A stretch of 33,869 nt of DNA from Phycisphaerales bacterium (GTDB lineage Bacteria > Planctomycetota > Phycisphaerae > WQYP01), in assembly GCA_009781185.1 (NCBI GenBank), contig WQYP01000031.1, positions 1-33,869 on the forward strand, in the 5' to 3' direction. Numbering within the stretch: position 1 is the first letter of the stretch; every line of letters starts with the position of its first letter. This document shows, piece by piece, positions 6,820 through 13,544 of the stretch. A program made the position numbers and the translations under genes. The notes under the pieces are model-generated. The model ran no database searches, was not told where the DNA came from, and saw only the letters and a program-made list of their open reading frames with translations.

Positions 6820-9800
6820 ATGACCTTGCCCGAGTTATGCATCAAACGCCCCGTCTTCACCACGATGCTGATTTTATTACCGGTGGTTCTGGGTATCGTC
6901 GGTTTCATGCGGATGGGCGTGGACCTGTTTCCGAACATCGATTTGCCGATCGTGTTCATCACGACCACGCGTGCCGGCGCTTCGGCCGAGGAGATGGAGA
7001 CCGGCGTCACCAAGAAAATCGAGGAAGCCGTCAACACCCTCGCCGGCGTCGACGAGCTCAGCAGCACCAGCAAGGAAGGCATCAGCACCGTCAGCGTTCG
7101 CTTCCTCCTCGAAAAGAACCGCGACGTCGCCCAGCAGGAAGTCCAGAGCAAGATCAACGCCATCATCAGTCAGCTCCCCAGCGGCACCGACACGCCGATC
7201 ATCGACAAGCTCGACTTCGACGCCGCCCCGGTCATGTCCATCGCCGTCAGCGGCACCCGTTCGCTGCGTGAAGTGACCGAAATCGCCGACAAACAAATCT
7301 CGCAAAGCCTCTCCAGCCTCCCCGGCGTCGGCAGCGTCATCCTCACCGGCGGCCTCAAACGCGCCATCCAAATCACCGTCGATACCGACAAACTCCGTGC
7401 CTACAACCTCGGCATCAACGACGTCCGAGCCGCCCTGGAAAACCAGAACCTCGAACTCCCCGGCGGCCGCGTCGACCAAAACTCCCGCGAACTCACTCTC
7501 CGCACCATGGGCCGCATTTCCGACACACGCGATTTCAACCAGATCATCATCACCTCCATCGCCGGCCACCCCATCCGCATCTCCGACGTCGGCCAAGCCG
7601 CCGACAGCGTCGAAGAACCGCGAAGCCTTGCCCTGCTCGACGGCCGCAACACCGTCAACCTGACCGTCCAAAAACAATCCGGCACCAACACCGTCACGGT
7701 GATCGAAACCGTCAAGGAGCGTCTCAAGGAACTGAAACCCCTGCTCGCTGCCGAAGGCCGCGGCGACATCGAAACCGAAGTCATCCGCGACCAGAGCCGT
7801 TTCATCAAAGCCAGCATCCACGAAGTCGAAAAGCACCTCGTCCTTGGCGCCATCCTCGTCTCCCTGACCATTCTGCTATTCCTGCGTGACTGGCGAACTA
7901 TGATCATGGCCGGCATCGCCATCCCCGTCTCCATCATCGGCACTTTCATGGGCATGTACATGCTCGGATTCACACTCAACAACATCACCATGTTGGCGCT
8001 CGTGATGGCCGTCGGCATCGTGATCGATGACGCCGTCGTCGTCCACGAAAACATTTTCCGCTGGATGGAAGAAAAAGGCCTTTCCGCCTGGGACGCCGCC
8101 CTGGGCGCCACCAAAGAAATCGCCCTCGCCGTCATGGCCACCACCTTTTCCCTTGTCGTCATTTTCCTCCCCATCGCCTTCATGTCCGGCATCATCGGCC
8201 GTTTCTTCCAAAGCTTCGGCCTCACCATGGTCATCGCCATCATGGTCTCGCTGCTGATCAGTTTCACACTCACCCCCATGCTCTGCTCCCGCTTCCTCCG
8301 CCTGAGCGCCAAAGCCAAAGCCGCCAATCAGAGCCGCGACCGTCAGGGAGCGACCCGCTCTCCCGACGCCTTACCGCACGGTCGCTCCCTGACGGTCGCG
8401 GCTCTGATAGCCAACCCCCACCGTGGCGGTGTCTACGGGTGGATCGCCGAAAAACCCTATCTCGCCACCCTCCGCTGGTCCCTCCGCCACCGCTGGGTCA
8501 TCGTCCTCGCCGCAATCTTCGTAGTCATGTCGCTGTTTCCATTCCCCATCGGCAAATGGCTCGCTCGCGGCGACCCCGCACGCGCCCAGTCCCTCCAATG
8601 GGCCAACTACCCCGGCATCGTCAGCTTCCTCGGCACCGACTTCGTCCCCAACGACGACCAAAGCGAATTCGAAGTCTCCATCACCACTCCCGCCGGTTAC
8701 ACTCTTGAGCGTTCTCGTGCACTTTTTGAGCAGATCGCAAACGAATTACAGCAATATCCGGCCGTTACGCATACGCTTGTGAGCATCGGCGACACCACCG
8801 GCAAGCTCACCCGCGCCACCGGCGACGTGACCCAAGGCACCATCTACGTCGCCATGATCCCGCTCCAGGACCGTGCCAAAGCCGGTTTCAAAGGCCTCTC
8901 CCAATTCGACCTCATGTCCCGCGCCCGCGACCTGCTCAAAAAATACCCCGACCTCCGCACCGGCGTGAACAACCCCGCCGCCATCGCCACCAGCTTCGCC
9001 AACGCCGACATCGAGTTCACCATCAGCGGCCTCGACCTCGACGGACTCCAAACCACCGCCGATCGCATCATCGCCAAAATGCGCCAAATCCCCGGCCTCA
9101 CCGACGTCGACACCACCACTCCCGAACGCAACCCCGAACTCCGCGTCAACATCGATCGCATCCGCGCAAAAGAACTCAACCTCGACATCCGCACCATCGC
9201 CGCCTCGCTCTCCAACCTCGTCGGCGGACAAGTCGTCAGCGACTACAAAGACGACCTGAACGGCGAGCAATACGACGTCTGGCTCCGCGCCTCCCTCCCG
9301 TACCGTAACACCCGCGAAGCGATCGAAAACGCCACCATCGCCTCTCCCACCGCCGGCCTCGTCCAGCTCTCCAACGTCGCCACCCTCGTCGAAGCCCGAG
9401 GCCCCGCACAAATCGACCACTTCCAACGCCAACGCAAAATCTCCATTATCGCCAACACCGGTGACTACGACAAAGAAAACCAATTCCTCTTCTTCAAATG
9501 GCGCCAGCGAGCCAAAATGCCCACCGGTTCCGCTGTCGCCGCCATCGAAAACGCCATCGCAGAACTCCGAGCCACCCCCGTCACCGAAGGCGGCATCAGC
9601 GAAGCCTACACCGTCGATTTCCTCGGCAAAGCCAAAACCATGACCGAAAGCCTCAACGCATTCTTCGTCGCATTCCTCCTTTCCTTCCTCTTCATGTACA
9701 TGATCCTCGCCGCTCAATTCGAAAGTTTCGTGCATCCCATCACCATTCTTCTGGCCGTCCCGTTGACGATTCCATTCGCCATCCTCTCCCTGATCCTCCT

Positions 9801-10239
9801 CAACCAGTCGCTGAATCTCTTCGCGATCATCGGCACCTTCCTCCTCTTCGGCGTCGTCAAGAAAAACGGCATCCTCCAGGTCGACTACACCAACACCCTC
9901 CGCCGCCAGGGCCACACCCTCCACAACGCCGTCCTCGAAGCCAACAAAACCCGTCTCCGCCCGATCCTCATGACCACCTGCATGCTCGTCGCCGGCATGA
10001 TCCCCATCGCCCTCGGCCAAGGCGACGGCGCCGCCAGCCGCGCCTCCATGGCCAAAGTCATCATCGGCGGTCAATCCCTCTCACTCCTCCTCACCCTCCT
10101 CGTCACCCCTGTCGCTTACACCCTCTTCGACAATCTCGCCCAACTCTTCCGCCACAAAAGTAACGCGGGCATCCTGCTCGCCGTACCGCAGGCATCTTGC
10201 CCGCAACCCAAGCAAGAAACGGCATCCTCCTCTATTTAG
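6820..10239 (+). CDS. RND efflux pump, inner-membrane permease (HAE-1/AcrB type)
   Basis: This 1139-residue proton-driven permease has twelve membrane segments and two large periplasmic loops. The N-terminus LPELCIKRPVFTTMLILLPV is typical. The TM4 proton-relay aspartates appear in MAVGIVIDDAVVVHENIFR, and the C-terminal half has FGVVKKNGILQVDYTN. It works with the lipoprotein adaptor encoded upstream. It is longer than usual for the family (about 1040 residues). Part of the excess is a palindromic repeat translated in frame at about residues 503-530, in the cytosolic linker between TM6 and TM7. Part is the tail after the last helix (AGILLAVPQASCPQPK), encoded by GCGGGCATC repeat units. No clear ribosome binding site precedes the ATG, possibly because the cassette insertion ends just upstream. 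Confidence 0.92.
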   Translation: MTLPELCIKRPVFTTMLILLPVVLGIVGFMRMGVDLFPNIDLPIVFITTTRAGASAEEMETGVTKKIEEAVNTLAGVDELSSTSKEGISTVSVRFLLEKNRDVAQQEVQSKINAIISQLPSGTDTPIIDKLDFDAAPVMSIAVSGTRSLREVTEIADKQISQSLSSLPGVGSVILTGGLKRAIQITVDTDKLRAYNLGINDVRAALENQNLELPGGRVDQNSRELTLRTMGRISDTRDFNQIIITSIAGHPIRISDVGQAADSVEEPRSLALLDGRNTVNLTVQKQSGTNTVTVIETVKERLKELKPLLAAEGRGDIETEVIRDQSRFIKASIHEVEKHLVLGAILVSLTILLFLRDWRTMIMAGIAIPVSIIGTFMGMYMLGFTLNNITMLALVMAVGIVIDDAVVVHENIFRWMEEKGLSAWDAALGATKEIALAVMATTFSLVVIFLPIAFMSGIIGRFFQSFGLTMVIAIMVSLLISFTLTPMLCSRFLRLSAKAKAANQSRDRQGATRSPDALPHGRSLTVAALIANPHRGGVYGWIAEKPYLATLRWSLRHRWVIVLAAIFVVMSLFPFPIGKWLARGDPARAQSLQWANYPGIVSFLGTDFVPNDDQSEFEVSITTPAGYTLERSRALFEQIANELQQYPAVTHTLVSIGDTTGKLTRATGDVTQGTIYVAMIPLQDRAKAGFKGLSQFDLMSRARDLLKKYPDLRTGVNNPAAIATSFANADIEFTISGLDLDGLQTTADRIIAKMRQIPGLTDVDTTTPERNPELRVNIDRIRAKELNLDIRTIAASLSNLVGGQVVSDYKDDLNGEQYDVWLRASLPYRNTREAIENATIASPTAGLVQLSNVATLVEARGPAQIDHFQRQRKISIIANTGDYDKENQFLFFKWRQRAKMPTGSAVAAIENAIAELRATPVTEGGISEAYTVDFLGKAKTMTESLNAFFVAFLLSFLFMYMILAAQFESFVHPITILLAVPLTIPFAILSLILLNQSLNLFAIIGTFLLFGVVKKNGILQVDYTNTLRRQGHTLHNAVLEANKTRLRPILMTTCMLVAGMIPIALGQGDGAASRASMAKVIIGGQSLSLLLTLLVTPVAYTLFDNLAQLFRHKSNAGILLAVPQASCPQPKQETASSSI
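8327..8408 (+). repeat. GAGCCGCGACCG palindrome, copy 1, in frame in the RND pump
   Basis: A perfect 28-bp inverted repeat, arms 8327-8354 and 8381-8408, with a 26-bp loop. It is translated as QSRDRQGATRSP...HGRSLTVAALI without a frameshift. Other copies are at 10321-10403, 27165-27239, 28533-28605 and, as a short copy, 33106-33133. The position falls in a cytosolic linker, where extra residues are likely to be tolerated. Confidence 0.9.
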
Positions 10240-10564
10240 CCAGCGGGCTTGCCCGCCGTTCGATCGGAAATGTGGAAAATATAGCGATCCTGCTCTGTCT
10301 CAATCCTCCGCTATTTGATCATCAGAGCCGCGACCGTAAGGGAGCGACAGGCGTGATTTCCACACGCTTACACGGGTCGCTCCCTTACGGTCGCGGCTCT
10401 GATAGAGGGTTGAGACAGAGCATAGCGATCCCACTTTGCGGGCTGGAGACGCTGCCCCGCCCCGCGGCACCTCCCCCCAAAAAAATCAAAAATCAAAAAT
10501 GATTTTGCATTCTCGCCCCAATAGCGTTTCAATAGGGATATTCTGATCCATAACGGAGTACATC
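10240..10564. other. Intergenic stretch between pump and chaperone genes, repeat-filled
   Basis: No gene was recognised in these 325 bases. They hold a GCGGGCTTGCCCGC palindrome (about 10244-10258), a palindromic element at 10321-10403 flanked by inverted CTCTGTCTCAA / TTGAGACAGAG, and A-rich CAAAAATCAAAAATG near 10486-10501. The chaperone's ribosome binding site (CGGAG, 10552-10556) is at the right end. Confidence 0.7.
10321..10403. repeat. GAGCCGCGACCG palindrome, copy 2, intergenic
   Basis: Perfect 28-bp arms, 10321-10348 and 10376-10403, with a 27-bp loop, identical in plan to the copy inside the pump gene. Extra inverted flanks (CTCTGTCTCAA at about 10293 and TTGAGACAGAG at about 10410) suggest insertion into, or co-amplification with, another small palindrome. 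Confidence 0.9.
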
Positions 10565-11773
10565 ATGCGAATCTTGGCAGGGATGATTGCGGCAGCGGTC
10601 TTGGCCGTCACGTACGAAACGGCTGGCGCGCAGGTCATTGTTGCTCCGCCCGCAGCCGTATCACCTCCTGCCGCCGCGTCGCCGGAGCAGGCGCAGGACG
10701 CTCTGACCATGAACGCTCTCTTGGGCTTTATCAATTCCGAGCCGGTCTTCGTGCACGACATGCTCCGTCCGATCGACGAGAACCTCCGCAACATCGCCCT
10801 CGATTCCAAGGGCAACCCCGCGGTCTTTCGAGACATGGCCGGGAAACTCATCGAGACCCAACTTAGGAACTACGTCTCCCACATCCTCCTCACCACCGCC
10901 GCCAAGACCGCCCTTACCGAAGATGACAAGGCAAGAGTCGACATATTAATGAACAAGTACAAAGCCGACCTGATCGCCAAGTACGGCGGATCAGAATCGA
11001 TGGCCGACCAGGCCCTCAAAGCGGAAGGCTCATCGGTCGACAAGGTGCTCAAGGACAGCCGCCGAGACCTGACCGTGGACATCTACCTTAGCAAAACATT
11101 ACGTCGCAAGATCGTCATCACGCGTGACATGGTGCTCAACAATTACCAGAAGTCGCCGGAGCGATGGCAGCAGCCCGCGGAAATCGAACTCTTCACGATC
11201 ACGCTCCCGGTCAGTCGCCAACTGCCCCGAGAACCGGGGGGAGGGATCAACGGCGTGCAGGGCAACCCGATCAAAAATCCCACCGCCGACCAGATCAAGA
11301 ACGCCCAGTTCGCCACGGTCACGGAGGCTCTCAAGCTCATCACCAAACTGAAAAACGGCGTCAGCTTCGCCCAGATGGTCGAGGACTATCAATCGCACGA
11401 CGAAGCCGCCGACAAAGGCGGACGCACGCCGCACGTGCTCAGAAGTTCCATGCGAAACGAAAAACTGGCCAATTACATCTTTTCCCTGCCGGCCAACACC
11501 GTGGGCAGCGACCCCCAAGTGGTCAAAGGTTCCGACCAGACCGGCTTATCCGTGGTGATCGTAAAAGTCGGCGAAAAGAAAGAAGCACGCACGATTTCCT
11601 TCGCCGAGGCTCAGAAGCAAATCGAACAGGAACTGCAGACTTCGCAGTACAACAACCTTTTCCAGGATTACATCATGTCGTTGTACAAAACGGCCGCGAT
11701 CGAACGCGTCGATCGCATGGCCGACGTAGCCCTCGATGTTGCCGTCGCTCGCTACTTGCAACCCAAGCAATAA
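10565..11773 (+). CDS. Periplasmic peptidyl-prolyl isomerase-like chaperone (SurA/parvulin type)
   Basis: A 402-residue exported protein. It has a Sec signal (MRILAGMIAAAVLAVTYETA, cleavage near AGAQ). A SurA-N-like helical region contains the family phrase LLGFINSEPVFVHDMLRPID. A parvulin-like domain follows, with AEIELFTITLPV, FAQMVEDYQSHDEAADKGGR and the closing IVKVGEKKEARTISFAEAQK. The expected role is folding of outer-membrane or periplasmic proteins. ATG 10565 follows CGGAG by eight bases. The catalytic parvulin residues are only partly preserved, so it may act as a chaperone rather than an isomerase. It stands alone, and a GAGTTCACGCTTCAGCGTG element begins directly after its stop. 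Confidence 0.8.
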   Translation: MRILAGMIAAAVLAVTYETAGAQVIVAPPAAVSPPAAASPEQAQDALTMNALLGFINSEPVFVHDMLRPIDENLRNIALDSKGNPAVFRDMAGKLIETQLRNYVSHILLTTAAKTALTEDDKARVDILMNKYKADLIAKYGGSESMADQALKAEGSSVDKVLKDSRRDLTVDIYLSKTLRRKIVITRDMVLNNYQKSPERWQQPAEIELFTITLPVSRQLPREPGGGINGVQGNPIKNPTADQIKNAQFATVTEALKLITKLKNGVSFAQMVEDYQSHDEAADKGGRTPHVLRSSMRNEKLANYIFSLPANTVGSDPQVVKGSDQTGLSVVIVKVGEKKEARTISFAEAQKQIEQELQTSQYNNLFQDYIMSLYKTAAIERVDRMADVALDVAVARYLQPKQ

Positions 11774-11796
11774 CCGGAGTTCACGCTTCAGCGTGC
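11774..11796 (+). repeat. GAGTTCACGCTTCAGCGTG element, short copy
   Basis: CGGAGTTCACGCTTCAGCGTG lies directly after the chaperone stop codon. It lacks the GGGGC hairpin of the longer copies and is followed by a trace of the AAATCG family (ACGACTTGACG). Confidence 0.75.
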
Positions 11797-11812
11797 CCTA
11801 ACGACTTGACGA

Positions 11813-11957
11813 GGTGCATGACATTAGACGGCCATCTGACTCGTAAAATTCGTGGTGGGGTTCATGGTGCCCGAAGAGTTTAGCCGCGAGCCGACAGGCG
11901 AGCGTTTTCCACGCATTTTACGACTTTCACCAATTTTACGAATTGTACGATTTCGAC
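11813..11957. repeat. MITE-like element, degenerate copy
   Basis: It starts GGTGCATGACATTAGACGG and continues CTCGTAAAATTCGTGG, matching the left end of the better element at 24873-25031. The internal module GTTTAGCCGCGAGCCGACAG (about 11879-11907) is in the opposite orientation to the other copy. The right inverted end has decayed. It occupies the region upstream of the aldolase gene. Confidence 0.65.
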
Positions 11958-11963
11958 TAGAAT
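11935..11963 (+). promoter_or_regulatory. Possible promoter for the aldolase gene
   Basis: TAGAAT at 11958-11963 resembles a -10 box, with TTTACG at 11935-11940 spaced 17 bases upstream as a weak -35 box. It lies about 60 bases before the aldolase start, at the end of a repeat element. Evidence is by consensus only. Confidence 0.3.
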
Positions 11964-12021
11964 GCCTCACTCGCCCACGTAGGCTGAAATTGTCGCGTTT
12001 TTTCAAAGATAGGATGCCATT

Positions 12022-13032
12022 ATGCCACTGATGACCACCAAGCCGATGTTCGATCTCGCTTACGCTGGCGGTTTCGCCATCGGAGCCTTCAACGTGAACA
12101 ACATGGAACTGGCCCAGTCGATCATCGACGCGTGTGCCAAGGAGAAGAGCCCCTGCATTCTGCAGATTTCCAAGGGTGCCCGCAAATACGCCAACATTCG
12201 TTATCTCAAGGCGATCATCGACGCCGCTGTTGCCGAACACCCGGAAATTCCCATCGCCATCCACTGCGACCACGGCGACACCGTCGAGCTCATCAAAACC
12301 TGCTGCGACGACGGCTACACCTCCGTCATGATCGACGGCTCCCACCACGAGTACGAAGAAAACGTCAAAGTCACCAAACAATCCGTCGATTACGCCCACG
12401 CCGTCGGCGTCGTCGTCGAAGCCGAACTCGGCATGCTCGGCGGCATCGAGGAAGACGTCGTCGGCATGGACGCCCACGAATACGAGAAAAACATCGAAAA
12501 ATTCCTCACCGACCCCCAGCAGGCCGCCGACTACGCCAAACGTACCGGCATCGACTCTCTCGCCGTCGCCATCGGCACCAGCCACGGCGCCTACAAATTC
12601 AAACACGACGCCAAGCTCGCCTTCAATCGCGTCGAAGAAATCATGAAAACCTGCCCCGGCCTCCCGCTCGTCATGCACGGCAGTTCCTCCGTCCCACAAG
12701 AATTCATCGACCTGGTCAACAAATACGGCGGCAAAATGCCCAACGCCAAAGGCGTCCCGGAAGACCAGATCCACCTCGCCGCCACCAAGTACGGCGTCTG
12801 CAAAGTCAACATCGACACCGACCTTCGCCTCGCCATGACCGCCAAGATCCGCGAAGTCTTCGCCACCAAGCCCGCCGAATTCGATCCCCGCAACTACCTC
12901 GGCCCCGCCCGCGAGGCCATCACTGCCATGGTCCAACGCAAACTCCACGTCCTCAACTCCGCCGGCAAAACCGACGCCGTCATCGCCCAATGGAAAAAGC
13001 TCGGTTCCCCAATGCCCAAGTTCTACAAATAA
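12022..13032 (+). CDS. fba: Class II fructose-bisphosphate aldolase
   Basis: A zinc-dependent aldolase that interconverts fructose 1,6-bisphosphate with dihydroxyacetone phosphate and glyceraldehyde 3-phosphate in glycolysis and gluconeogenesis. The 336-residue chain shows GAFNVNNMELAQSIIDA, the metal/active-site segment IHCDHGD (residues about 80-85), GYTSVMIDGSHHEYEENV, the EAELGMLGG segment, the ligand histidines in AIGTSHGAYK and LVMHGSSSVP, and the phosphate-binding KVNIDTDLR. The length and motifs fit the class IIB type. The gene stands alone between a repeat-derived upstream region and a strong terminator. Triose-phosphate isomerase, the next enzyme in the pathway, is encoded about 11 kb away. 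Confidence 0.95.
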   Translation: MPLMTTKPMFDLAYAGGFAIGAFNVNNMELAQSIIDACAKEKSPCILQISKGARKYANIRYLKAIIDAAVAEHPEIPIAIHCDHGDTVELIKTCCDDGYTSVMIDGSHHEYEENVKVTKQSVDYAHAVGVVVEAELGMLGGIEEDVVGMDAHEYEKNIEKFLTDPQQAADYAKRTGIDSLAVAIGTSHGAYKFKHDAKLAFNRVEEIMKTCPGLPLVMHGSSSVPQEFIDLVNKYGGKMPNAKGVPEDQIHLAATKYGVCKVNIDTDLRLAMTAKIREVFATKPAEFDPRNYLGPAREAITAMVQRKLHVLNSAGKTDAVIAQWKKLGSPMPKFYK

Positions 13033-13034
13033 CG

Positions 13035-13092
13035 TGGAGTTCACGCTTTAGCGTGTTCACCCCCCGAGCCCCGCATGGCCATGCGGGGCTTT
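13035..13092 (+). repeat. GAGTTCACGCTTTAGCGTG element with hairpin
   Basis: GGAGTTCACGCTTTAGCGTG is followed by the AGCCCCGCAT/ATGCGGGGCT hairpin, the same architecture as at 4816-4874 and in the inner part of 1-163. Here it lies three bases after the aldolase stop. Confidence 0.8.
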
Positions 13093-13096
13093 TTTT
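13067..13096 (+). terminator. Rho-independent terminator of the aldolase gene
   Basis: A perfect 10-bp GC-rich stem (AGCCCCGCAT, loop GGCC, ATGCGGGGCT) is followed by a run of seven T. The hairpin belongs to a dispersed repeat, which appears to have become this gene's terminator. Confidence 0.85.
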
Positions 13097-13165
13097 GTGT
13101 GCCGAGCATGTTCAATTGATCGGAGTTGCAAGTCCTCAATCCAACCAGATGGAGGTGAAGACCTG

Positions 13166-13342
13166 ATGGAGGTGAAGGGTCGCGAGCTCGCCATGCCAGC
13201 ATTACTACCACTGAACGGTATGTTCACCGCCGCCCAGAGGATGAGAGACGGGTTGTCGACGCTCATGGAAGCCAGTGCGCTGCACTGGCGCATGCACAAG
13301 ATGGCACAGTTAGGGACTTGTTGGCACAAAAAGACACAATAG
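13166..13342 (+). CDS. Possible small protein, unknown
   Basis: An open frame of 58 residues (begins MEVKGRELAMPALLPLNG) with GGAGGTG at 13151-13157, eight bases before the ATG. The phrase GATGGAGGTGAAG is duplicated around the start. No family was recognised, and there is no signal or membrane segment. Its sequence (FTAAQRMRDGLSTLMEAS) could form a helix. It may be chance, since the region 13097-13428 otherwise shows nothing. Confidence 0.25.
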   Translation: MEVKGRELAMPALLPLNGMFTAAQRMRDGLSTLMEASALHWRMHKMAQLGTCWHKKTQ

Positions 13343-13428
13343 ACGAGTTTGGCAAGTGGATACCGAGGGAGCTGGCCAACAGCCAAAACATAGCGAAAAA
13401 TATGGGAATTTCGGTGGGGAAGAGCGAC

Positions 13429-13502
13429 TACGCTGGGCGGGAATCGAACCCGCAACCTTCGGCTTCGGAGGCCGACGCTCTATCCAATTGAGCTACCAGC
13501 GC
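13429..13502 (-). tRNA. tRNA-Arg (anticodon CCG)
   Basis: The reverse complement folds as a standard 74-base tRNA: acceptor GCGCTGG with CCAGCGT, D arm GCTC...GAGC, anticodon stem TCGGC/GCCGA around loop CTCCGAA (anticodon CCG, codon CGG), and T arm GCGGG-TTCGATT-CCCGC. The first acceptor pair is G-U. CCA is not encoded. The 5' end lies 42 bases from the end of the beta-galactosidase gene. Confidence 0.93.
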
Positions 13503-13544
13503 GGAACGCCAAAACAAATACTCTATCGTTTCCGCGGAGAGAGG

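Noticed and set aside
8746..10074. Long open frame of 442 codons on the minus strand inside the RND pump gene
   Set aside because: It is the antisense shadow of a GC-rich gene: composition dominated by Gly, Asp, Glu and Val, with no domain, while the plus strand encodes a clear RND pump.
11824..13044. 406-codon minus-strand frame opposite the aldolase gene
   Set aside because: Asp/Gly/Val-rich antisense frame, fully overlapped by the unmistakable class II aldolase.
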